Shown here piece by piece: positions 24,326 through 30,546 of a stretch of DNA of 30,546 bases. The position numbers were made by a program, and so were the translations under genes. Position 1 is the stretch's first letter; each line of letters starts with the position of its first letter. Under the pieces are notes generated by a model that was not told the origin of the DNA, searched no databases, and worked only from the letters and a program-made list of their open reading frames with translations. Location: the NCBI GenBank assembly GCA_937965785.1, contig CALCKT010000015.1, positions 1-30,546 on the forward strand, given 5' to 3'. Origin of the DNA: an uncultured Propionibacteriaceae bacterium (GTDB taxonomy: Bacteria; Actinomycetota; Actinomycetes; Propionibacteriales; Propionibacteriaceae).

Positions 24326-25010
24326 GGTCCTGAGGTTGATGAAAGCCGTCGCCTACAAGGAATGGCGGGGACTCTTGGCGAAAGGGCTGGCCGGAAGACT
24401 GGGGTTTGCTATCGTGCTCCCCGCAATGATGCTCGGTAAAGCCGTCTCGGCGGCGGAAAGCAGTCCGGCAGAATCCGTTTCGTGGTCGCTGTTCACGATG
24501 CTCTTCTCCGCCATGGTGGGAATGTTGTCCACCGTCCGGTTCTGGGAGGAGAAGGGTTATGGCACCCTGGAATCCTTCCTCGGGCTTCCCTACGGGGTGC
24601 GCTCGATCTTTCTCTCGAAACTCTTCGTCCCCTCCCTGGTGGGTTTCGGTCTCGGCTGCATTTTCGCCGCATTCAATCTGTACTGGGCTCACGCTCAAGG
24701 GTTTGATTCGCTTTGGGTGTTTTCCGTTGTTTCTGTGTTCCTGGTCTTCGGGTGGATTCTGGCCGTTGAATCGGCAATACTGGTTGGCTACGCCATGTGG
24801 ATGATGTCGGAGAACGCCGCGAAGTGGGCTCAGATGTTCGTGGTGGGGTTCTACGGGGGCGGCTTGGCGCTTCCGATGCTTGGGGGTGTAGCCGTGTCCG
24901 TCAGCGCTCTCGTCCTGTTCCTGGCCCTGGCGGCCGCGGTGCTCGGTCTGCTGTGCTTCCTCTCCCTGAGAAAACTGTCGGTCGAGAGAATCGTGCTGAA
25001 CTCCGGATAG
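24318..25010 (+). CDS. ABC-2-type transporter permease
   Basis: A 230-residue membrane protein with about six hydrophobic segments. The amphipathic N-terminus MKAVAYKEWRGLL resembles the coupling helix region of ABC-2 permeases. The ATG at 24318 overlaps the stop of the ATPase gene by 8 bp, so the two are translationally coupled and form one exporter. The frame is open further upstream to 24210, but that would overlap the ATPase gene by over 100 bp. The substrate is unknown. Confidence 0.88.
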   Translation: MSRVLRLMKAVAYKEWRGLLAKGLAGRLGFAIVLPAMMLGKAVSAAESSPAESVSWSLFTMLFSAMVGMLSTVRFWEEKGYGTLESFLGLPYGVRSIFLSKLFVPSLVGFGLGCIFAAFNLYWAHAQGFDSLWVFSVVSVFLVFGWILAVESAILVGYAMWMMSENAAKWAQMFVVGFYGGGLALPMLGGVAVSVSALVLFLALAAAVLGLLCFLSLRKLSVERIVLNSG

Positions 25011-25165
25011 GTGCGATCCGTGGTGCCGGGAGTCGATCCGCCTTGATCCCGGAGGCAGAGTGATCTGAACGACCAGCGGGCGAGTAGCGGCGTCGTGGAC
25101 TCGGCAAGGCCGGCTGGTGGGGTAGTAGCCTGATGGCTCGGCGCCGTTTGGGCGAGAGGGCGTGC

Positions 25166-26755
25166 ATGTTATCTGCCGGGAAGCACCAAGGACAATCGAA
25201 ACCCGACCGCGCGATGTGGCGGTTCGCGCTCCTGATCTGCCGGGAGGCGGACGCCACCTCCCGGGCGCGGAACCTGACGGTGATCGGCGCTGTCGTTGCG
25301 GGGGCGTTCGCGCGGATCCTCGCCCCGGTGGTGCTGGGGCTCGGGTTGGAGTTCGCCCTCCAGGGCGCGTGGTGGCGCTGGGGCCTGCCCGTCGTTGCGG
25401 TGCTCTACGCGGCGATCTGGTGGCTGGGAAGCGCGGGCCGGGCCTGTTTCCTGCCGACCTACGGCCGCCTGGAACAGGCCATGCAGTCCCGTTTCATGGT
25501 TCGTGCCCTGGACCGCAGCAACCGGTCCGACCCGCGCACCAGGGGACGGGTGGACGAGTCCACCGTGGGTTTCGCCATTGACGCCGCGGCGGCCGCGCTG
25601 CGCGAGGGGTTGAGCTGTCTGCACCTGTCCCTGCTGCCCGCCGGGGTCAGCATCCTCGCCGGAATGGCGACGGTCGGTCTCGTGGGAGGAATCGGGGTGC
25701 TCGCCGTCTTCCTGGCCACCGTGCTGGTCTACGCCGCCACCAGCACCCCACTGATCCGCCGCCACCAGCGCCTCCAGACGCTCTTCTTCAAGGAGGCGAT
25801 GCGAAGCTTCGGGGTGCTGGTGAACCTGCTGTCCCTGTGGCGGGAAACCAGGATCTTCGACGGCCACGCCCACGCCCGGCAGTGGTACCGGCGCGACAGG
25901 TCGAGGGTCGAGCGCCGCGCCATGCGCTCCTACCGCGCCACCCGCGGCCTCCAGGTGAGCCAGGCCCTGGTGCTCGCGGCCGGGATCGCCGTCGCGCTCT
26001 GCCTGTTCGCCCGGGCCGGCGAACCCCCGTCGCTGGGCGTCATGATCGCGGTCTCCGGGGTTTTCCTGTCCGCCATCGCGCCCCTGCAGGACGCCGGTTT
26101 CGGCCTGTCCGCCCTGGCGGTCTCGGAGAGCCAGTACCGGGAGGCGCAGACCAGGATTGACCCGCCGGTCGACGACGCCACCGGGGCGCTGGGAGCCGCG
26201 CCGGAACCACCGGTGTGGGCGCCCGGCAGGCCCGTCTGGTGCCTGGGCGACAGCGGGGCAGGCAAGACCACCTGGGCGGAACGGTTCCTTGGGCTCCGGG
26301 GCTTGGCCGACGGAAGCCTCCGTACCGGACCCGGCCGCGGGGGAGGCTTCTCCTACCTGCCCCAGGAACCGGGCCTGCTGGCCGGCACGGTCATCGACAA
26401 CGTGCGTTTCGGACGCGACCTGCCGCCCGGTGCCGTCGACGGGATCCTCCGGGAACTCGGCCTGGGGGAGTTCTCCCGGGGAGGGGCCCGCGAACACGAG
26501 GTGATCGCCCCCGACCGGGGTGGGGTCTCGGTGGGTGAGGGACGCCGGGTCGCGCTGGCCCGGGCGCTCGCCGACGAATCCAACCGGATCGTGGTCCTGG
26601 ACGAACCGACCGCCGGGATGGACGCGAACCTCAGGGACCGGGTGTGGCGCATCATCGAGTCGCGTGCCGAACGGTGCGTCGTCGTGGTCGCCACCCACGA
26701 CCCGCAGGCCCCCATCCGAGACGACGACCCGGCCATCACCCTCCCGGAGGACTGA
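25166..26755 (+). CDS. ABC exporter half-transporter (fused membrane and ATPase domains)
   Basis: About 529 residues: a membrane domain with roughly six helices (~20-335) and a C-terminal ATPase domain (~345-529). Walker A is GDSGAGKTT (K367), the Q-loop is FSYLPQEPG, Walker B is RIVVLDEPTAGMD and the H-loop is VATHD. The signature motif is SVGEGRR instead of the usual LSGGQ, so ATP hydrolysis geometry may differ. Such proteins act as dimers, often exporting peptides or lipids. ATG 25166 is chosen because GAGAGG lies 6 nt upstream; ATG 25133 is in frame without a ribosome site. It follows the ABC pair by 155 bp, and the membrane protein gene downstream starts 37 bp after its stop. Confidence 0.87.
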   Translation: MLSAGKHQGQSKPDRAMWRFALLICREADATSRARNLTVIGAVVAGAFARILAPVVLGLGLEFALQGAWWRWGLPVVAVLYAAIWWLGSAGRACFLPTYGRLEQAMQSRFMVRALDRSNRSDPRTRGRVDESTVGFAIDAAAAALREGLSCLHLSLLPAGVSILAGMATVGLVGGIGVLAVFLATVLVYAATSTPLIRRHQRLQTLFFKEAMRSFGVLVNLLSLWRETRIFDGHAHARQWYRRDRSRVERRAMRSYRATRGLQVSQALVLAAGIAVALCLFARAGEPPSLGVMIAVSGVFLSAIAPLQDAGFGLSALAVSESQYREAQTRIDPPVDDATGALGAAPEPPVWAPGRPVWCLGDSGAGKTTWAERFLGLRGLADGSLRTGPGRGGGFSYLPQEPGLLAGTVIDNVRFGRDLPPGAVDGILRELGLGEFSRGGAREHEVIAPDRGGVSVGEGRRVALARALADESNRIVVLDEPTAGMDANLRDRVWRIIESRAERCVVVVATHDPQAPIRDDDPAITLPED

Positions 26756-26792
26756 GCCCTGGTTTCCACCGGAACCGGGCAGACTTGGTGGG

Positions 26793-27581
26793 GTGACGAG
26801 GAAGAAGACCGCGAAACCCCGGCCCCCGGTTGCGTTGTGGCATCCGCTGCTCGCCCTGGCGGTGCGGGTGGTTCCGCTGCTGGTGTTCGGTTTCTGGCTG
26901 CTGTCGGCCGGGCACAATCCCTACTGGTACGACGAGGGACGGGCAATCGCCGGTGTGCTCAACCTGGCGTTGCTGTGGTGGCTGCTCAGGCGGGAACGGA
27001 CGGGTTTCCGGAGGTTCATGGGGCCCTTCACCGCCAGCGACCTCAAATGGTCGCTGGCGGTCGGGGCGGGCATGGTCTGCGTCGCGCTGCTGGCCTACGC
27101 CTTCGCGGAGAGCTGGCTCCGCGTGGAGGGGAAACCCACCCCCGCGTTGGACACCCCGCTGTGGTTGCTGGTTGCGCAGGTCCTGCTGGTACCGGCCTGG
27201 GTGGCTTTCGTGGACGGCCTGCTGTTCTTCGGCTACGCGCTGCCGCGGCTGCGCGAACGGCTCGGGACGCCGTGGGCCGCGGTGATCGTGATCCTGGGGT
27301 TCACGCTGCTGCAGGTCGGTTTCGCGCCCCTTTCCCCGACCCGGGTGGCCGCCGAGGCCGTCCGGGGGGTGTTGCTGGCGATTCCGCCGGTGCTGGTGGC
27401 GCTCAGGACACGAAGCGTGTGGCCGGGTTTCCTCGGATACCTGCTCATGATCCTGCTGAACGACTGGCCGAGTGTCCTGTACACCCTGATTTTGCTGCTC
27501 AGCTGGTCGGGGCTGTGGATCGGCCTGTTCGTCGGTTTCATCGTCATGATCTTCTGGCTCGGCATGAGCCGCCGGAACTGA
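26793..27581 (+). CDS. CPBP-like membrane protein with degenerate protease motifs
   Basis: A 262-residue membrane protein with about eight helices. The segment AFVDGLLFFGYALPRLRERLG aligns with motif 1 of CPBP (CAAX protease and bacteriocin-processing) proteins, normally EExxFRxxL, but the glutamate pair is VD and the arginine is G. The usual motif-2 histidine region reads FTLLQVGF and the motif-3 region YLLMILLND, both without histidine. The fold therefore seems kept while the metalloprotease site is lost. The GTG start at 26793 is inferred from frame and proximity to the ABC gene; no strong ribosome site is seen. It is probably co-transcribed with the ABC exporter upstream, so a role in its processing or immunity is possible. 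Confidence 0.65.
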   Translation: MTRKKTAKPRPPVALWHPLLALAVRVVPLLVFGFWLLSAGHNPYWYDEGRAIAGVLNLALLWWLLRRERTGFRRFMGPFTASDLKWSLAVGAGMVCVALLAYAFAESWLRVEGKPTPALDTPLWLLVAQVLLVPAWVAFVDGLLFFGYALPRLRERLGTPWAAVIVILGFTLLQVGFAPLSPTRVAAEAVRGVLLAIPPVLVALRTRSVWPGFLGYLLMILLNDWPSVLYTLILLLSWSGLWIGLFVGFIVMIFWLGMSRRN

Positions 27582-27603
27582 CCCCGTCGCCGGCGCAACG
27601 TTG

Positions 27604-27631
27604 TGGAGGGGCCGCCGAAGCGACCCCTCCA
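27604..27631. terminator. Bidirectional terminator between convergent genes
   Basis: TGGAGGGG (27604-27611) and CCCCTCCA (27624-27631) pair perfectly around a 12-nt loop, with a T-rich stretch TCTTGTTC following. It lies between the CPBP-like gene and the convergent universal stress protein gene. Confidence 0.6.
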
Positions 27632-27659
27632 TCTTGTTCACGATCTGCCGTGCGACCTG

Positions 27660-28160
27660 TCACGCGTCGCTTTCCGGGCGGATCTGTTCGCCCTCGTCCG
27701 GGTTGACCGGGCGGATCACCAGCACGTCGCAGTGGGCTCGCCTGACGACGACGCTGGCGACGTCACCGAGCAGGCGGCCGGCGATCGAGCGGTCGCGGAT
27801 GGCGCCGATCACGATGAGATCCCCGAGGTGCTGTTTCGAGCTGCTGAGCAGCGCCTCGGCGGGGTCCGCTTCCACCAGCAGGGTGGCCTTCACGCGCGCC
27901 CCGGCGGCGATGGCGATGTCCTTGGCGTGTGTGACGGCCAGCTTGGCCGCTTCCTTGCCCGGAACCTGCCCGATGCGGCTCGGTGCGGTCTCGGTCAGCG
28001 GCACCTTCGCGTCGGCCCTTCGGGAACCGCCGCCGTAGGCGCACACGATGACCAGGTCGGCGTCCTCCTTGGTCGCGATCCACGCGGCCCGGGTGACGGT
28101 CGGTCCGGCGAGTTCGGAACCGTCGGTTCCGACGACGACCGTGGTGTAGTCCTTGAGCAT
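27660..28160 (-). CDS. Universal stress protein (UspA family)
   Basis: A 166-residue single-domain Usp. The N-terminal VVVGTDGSELAG is the typical first strand and loop. The C-terminal nucleotide region reads VIGAIRDRSIAGRLLGDVAS; the canonical G-2X-G-9X-G-S/T pattern is altered, because the second glycine is replaced, so ATP binding is uncertain. GGAGGGG lies just before the ATG. The gene starts 21 bp after the stop of the transporter gene on the same strand and is the last gene of a three-gene operon. The family helps cells survive starvation and other stresses; the exact partner is unknown. Confidence 0.92.
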   Translation of the reverse strand: MLKDYTTVVVGTDGSELAGPTVTRAAWIATKEDADLVIVCAYGGGSRRADAKVPLTETAPSRIGQVPGKEAAKLAVTHAKDIAIAAGARVKATLLVEADPAEALLSSSKQHLGDLIVIGAIRDRSIAGRLLGDVASVVVRRAHCDVLVIRPVNPDEGEQIRPESDA

Positions 28161-28181
28161 TTCCCCTCCAATCGTGGGAGA

Positions 28182-29555
28182 TCAGTTTTCGGCAGGCACG
28201 GGTTCGGACAGATCGTCGACGTCCTTGACGATCGGCGGCTCCTTGATCCAGAGCATCGCGATGGCCGCCAGGGCCAGGAGGACGGCGGCGAAGGTGATCG
28301 CGTTACCGGGGTGGTCACCGATCAGCTTGTAGACGGTGCCGAAGGTGACGGTCTGGATGAGCATCGGGATGACGATCATCATGTTGATGATGCCCATGTA
28401 GACGCCGTAGCGGGTGGACGGGATCATGCGGACGGCCATGATGTAGGGCACACCCAAGATGGAGGCCCATGCGATACCCAGGCCGATGATCGGCACGAAC
28501 AGCAGGTACTTGTCGGTGATGTGCGGGAAGAAGGCCAGGCCGACCGCCGCCAGCAGCAGGCAGGTGGTGTGGACGAACTTCGCGCCGTGCCGTTTGGCCA
28601 GGACCACCAGAGCGAAGGCCACGCAGAAGGTCACGACGTTGTAGGCACCGTTGACCAGGCCGGTCCATGCCGTGGCCTGCTCGAACAAGGTCTTGTACCG
28701 ATCCGGATCGGCTTCCTTCAGTGCATGGGTCGCCCCGAAGATGGACTCCCCCACGGACAGCGACACGTACTGCCAGTAGCAGTTCATGGCGTACCACTGG
28801 AACAGGTAGACCAGCGCCAGCTTGCGCAGCTGGACGGGCATCTCGACGATGGCTTCCCAGATCTCCTTGAGGGTGCCGACGAAACCGGTCTTGTGGGCGC
28901 GCAGCTCGGCGAGTTCCTCGGGCGTGGGTTCGAGTTCCTTGGTGCTGAGGATCGAGACCAGCACGGTGGCGATGGAGGCGACGGTACCCAGCATGAAGGA
29001 GGCCATCACCCAGGAGGGAAGGCTGCCGAAGATGCCGGGGACGACCTGCTGGAACACGAACAGCGACACGTTGGCCAGGGTGATTCCGAGGCCGGCGAAG
29101 AAGGACTGGGCCAGGAAGCCCTTGGCCAGCTGCGACGGCGGCAGTCTGTCGGAGATGAACGCCCGGTAGGGCTCCATGGCGGTGTTGTTGGACACGTCGA
29201 GCAGCCACAGCAGCAGCACGGCCATCCACACCGCGGAGGCGAAGGGGAACAGGAACAGGCACACGGAGCAGCCGATGGCGCCGGCCAGCAGGAAGGGACG
29301 CCTGCGGCCCCACTTGGGAACCCATGTCTTGTCCGAAATGGCGCCGATTATGGGCTGGACCAGCAGGCCGGTGATCGGCCCGGCCAGGTTCAGCAGCGGC
29401 ATTTCCTCGGGGTCTGCGCCGAGGAACTGGTAGATGGGGTTGATGGCCGTCTGCTGCATGCCGAAGGAGTACTGGACACCGAAGAATCCCAGGTTCATCA
29501 GCAGGATCTGCGGCATCGTCATGAGCGGCTTCTGCCGCACGATCGTCGCGCTCAT
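28182..29555 (-). CDS. MFS transporter, SLC45 / sugar-cation symporter-like
   Basis: A 457-residue membrane protein with about twelve helices. IGAISDKTWVPKWGRRRPFL after the second helix is the motif A found in sucrose and SLC45-type transporters and related GPH symporters, and MLWIKEPP closes the last helix. Proton-linked uptake of a sugar or glycoside is likely, but the substrate is not readable. The start codon overlaps the stop of the upstream SRPBCC gene as ATGA, so translation is coupled. No glycosidase is in this operon, which makes the sugar role an inference from the family only. Confidence 0.88.
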   Translation of the reverse strand: MSATIVRQKPLMTMPQILLMNLGFFGVQYSFGMQQTAINPIYQFLGADPEEMPLLNLAGPITGLLVQPIIGAISDKTWVPKWGRRRPFLLAGAIGCSVCLFLFPFASAVWMAVLLLWLLDVSNNTAMEPYRAFISDRLPPSQLAKGFLAQSFFAGLGITLANVSLFVFQQVVPGIFGSLPSWVMASFMLGTVASIATVLVSILSTKELEPTPEELAELRAHKTGFVGTLKEIWEAIVEMPVQLRKLALVYLFQWYAMNCYWQYVSLSVGESIFGATHALKEADPDRYKTLFEQATAWTGLVNGAYNVVTFCVAFALVVLAKRHGAKFVHTTCLLLAAVGLAFFPHITDKYLLFVPIIGLGIAWASILGVPYIMAVRMIPSTRYGVYMGIINMMIVIPMLIQTVTFGTVYKLIGDHPGNAITFAAVLLALAAIAMLWIKEPPIVKDVDDLSEPVPAEN

Positions 29556-30025
29556 CGGGAAACTCCCTCAGGGTTGGCGGCCAGGAAATCCTCGAGGCGG
29601 TTCAGCTCCCGCTCCCAACCGGTGGCGTGGTACTCGGCGCGGGAGGGTTCGTAGGGTCCCTGCACGATGCGCACGAGGGTTCCGCCGCCGTACTTGGTGA
29701 ACTCGACGCGCAGTTCCATGGGAATGTCGGGATCGATGCCGGGGTCGCCGGTGATGCGCTGACGGGCGACGAAGACATCCGGATCGAAGTACTCGGTGAA
29801 GACCGCATCCGTGGTGACCCTGACCGTCGGGTCGTTGTCGCGGATCTTCACGTGGTGGTGCTTGCCGCCGAGCTTCAGCTCGGAGGAAACCGTTTCCTTT
29901 TCGACGTGCCACCCGGGGCTGCCTCGCCAGAGCATCATCTCCTCGGGGGCGGTCCACGCCCTGAAGACACGTTTCTGGGGATAGTCGAACTTTCGTTCGA
30001 CGATCAACATGACATTGGCGACCAT
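29552..30025 (-). CDS. SRPBCC / AHSA1-domain protein
   Basis: A 157-residue protein of the SRPBCC (START-like) fold. VERKFDYPQKRVFRAWTAPEEMMLWRG is the typical first strand and helix region with the W-T-x-P-E pattern of the AHSA1 family; the C-terminus has the conserved YEPSRAEYHATGWERELNRL helix. These proteins bind a hydrophobic ligand or act as activators; none is known here. AGGAG lies 6 nt before the ATG at 30025. It is the first gene of an operon with the MFS transporter and the universal stress protein. Confidence 0.88.
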   Translation of the reverse strand: MVANVMLIVERKFDYPQKRVFRAWTAPEEMMLWRGSPGWHVEKETVSSELKLGGKHHHVKIRDNDPTVRVTTDAVFTEYFDPDVFVARQRITGDPGIDPDIPMELRVEFTKYGGGTLVRIVQGPYEPSRAEYHATGWERELNRLEDFLAANPEGVSR

Positions 30026-30084
30026 TGCTCACTCCTGTTGATGTGGAACTGCCCATAGCCTGCTACTCACCCTAAGTCCTGTCC

Positions 30085-30100
30085 ATACCCGCAGGGGTAT
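30085..30100. promoter_or_regulatory. CsoR/CstR-like operator candidate in the SRPBCC operon promoter
   Basis: ATACCC-GCAG-GGGTAT is a perfect inverted repeat with 6-bp arms. The form TACCC(C)...GGGTA is the kind bound by CsoR-family copper- or persulfide-sensing repressors. On the minus strand it lies just downstream of a -35-like TTGTCA (+ strand 30107-30112), between it and the SRPBCC start, where a bound repressor would block transcription. No CsoR-family gene is in the window. Confidence 0.5.
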
Positions 30101-30220
30101 TTTTCATGACAAAAGTTTTTGGTGTCCTGCGCATTCTCCCGAACGTCCGTGGGCCCCCGGGGTCTTTGCCGAGTGGCGAGGGGACCGGAGTTGGGTCGGG
30201 CTGCGGGTCGTGACGAAGCT

Positions 30221-30268
30221 GATTGGGTCGGGCTGCGAGGAACGAGCGGCCTGTGTCGAAACCACCGG
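30221..30268. repeat. Intergenic repeat of the GGTGGTTTCGACACAGG type
   Basis: Read on the minus strand, it begins GGTGGTTTCGACACAGG and continues with CGCTCGTTCCTCGCAGCCCGA, which I recognise as a frequent actinobacterial intergenic sequence. The 15-mer TTGGGTCGGGCTGCG occurs twice here, at 30191-30205 and 30223-30237. The part 30121-30313 shows no convincing gene; an 81-codon minus frame crossing it looks spurious. Confidence 0.5.
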
Positions 30269-30343
30269 ATCCCGAACAGCAGACCCAGCCACAAGACCCC
30301 GATCACCCTCACTTCACCTCACCCCGCCCTGCTCCTTCCCATA

Positions 30344-30546
30344 CACGAATCGCGGAAGCTCGTCGTGGGAATCGGTCGGCCGGGTCACCGCGCCTGTGCT
30401 CTTCCTGTTCACGAATCGCGGAGGTTCGTCGTGGGAATCGGTCGGCCGGGTCACCGCGCCTGTGCTCTTCCTGTTCACGAATCGCGGAGGTTCGTCGTGG
30501 GAATCGGTCGGCCGGGTCACCGCGCCTGTGCTCTTCCTGTTCACGA
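30344..30546. repeat. 66-bp tandem repeat array running off the right edge
   Basis: Units begin at 30344, 30410, 30476 and 30542 (the last cut by the window). The second and third are identical; the first differs at two positions (GAAGCTC for GAGGTTC). The period is 22 codons, and the minus strand is open with a 22-residue unit containing STGAVTRPTDSHDEPPRF. Five of the six frames are open through the unit, so the open frame alone is weak evidence of coding. It could be the C-terminal repeat of a protein starting outside the window or a non-coding variable tandem repeat. Confidence 0.9.

Noticed and set aside
25169..26917. 582-codon minus-strand frame opposite the ABC exporter
   Set aside because: It is the shadow of a gene with complete ABC motifs, and its composition is low in complexity.
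27603..29654. 683-codon open frame on the plus strand
   Set aside because: It lies opposite the universal stress protein and MFS transporter genes, which have clear families and ribosome sites; its H-, D-, G- and Q-rich sequence has no domain.
30067..30312. 81-codon minus-strand frame starting MRVIGVLWLG
   Set aside because: It has no ribosome site that I can see, it crosses repeated intergenic sequence and the promoter of the SRPBCC operon, and only its first helix looks protein-like.
30344..30546. CRISPR array at the right edge
   Set aside because: The 66-bp units abut each other without spacers.

Overview
The window is GC-rich, uses GTG and TTG starts freely and codes densely. It carries the 5S, 12S and 1.3S subunits of methylmalonyl-CoA:pyruvate carboxyltransferase (transcarboxylase), the hallmark enzyme of the propionic fermentation. 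It therefore very probably comes from the chromosome of a member of the Propionibacteriaceae (Propionibacterium/Arachnia/Cutibacterium type); the genus is not decided by what I can see. No tRNA, rRNA, CRISPR array, transposase or phage gene was recognised.

Left part (1-4222), accessory in character. A large NACHT-type STAND NTPase on the minus strand runs off the left edge. Its C-terminal part contains three identical 111-bp (37-residue) direct repeats plus a partial fourth. It is divergent from an AAA_14/DUF4143 ATPase on the plus strand. The two start codons are about 30-40 bp apart, and each lies inside one copy of a 20-bp palindrome. This pair resembles diversifying conflict or defence NTPase systems and is the most interesting locus here. 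Two hairpin elements (4049-4067, 4141-4173) follow the ATPase gene.

Middle part (4223-19532), metabolic and envelope genes. A fused DhaK-DhaL kinase of the erythrulose-kinase type is divergent from a zinc alcohol/polyol dehydrogenase, a likely polyol-to-tetrulose-phosphate module. Then come a PQQ-repeat lipoprotein, a VanZ-RDD membrane protein, an amino-acid permease followed by ornithine aminotransferase (rocD), an alkyltransferase-like DNA repair protein, a NagZ-like GH3 lipoprotein with a small membrane protein upstream, an alpha/beta hydrolase, an S9 peptidase and a DUF418-like membrane protein.

Transcarboxylase operon (19758-23462): 5S, 12S, an 85-residue coiled-coil accessory protein and the 1.3S biotin carrier. 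It closes with a strong hairpin, and a 7-3-7 palindrome lies in its upstream region.

Right part (23636-30546). A two-gene ABC exporter of visibly lower GC is followed by a fused ABC exporter half-transporter with an aberrant signature motif and by a CPBP-fold membrane protein that has lost its catalytic motifs. A minus-strand operon then encodes an SRPBCC protein, an MFS sugar-type transporter and a universal stress protein, with a CsoR/CstR-like operator candidate in its promoter. The right edge carries intergenic repeats, including a 66-bp tandem array that runs off the window.
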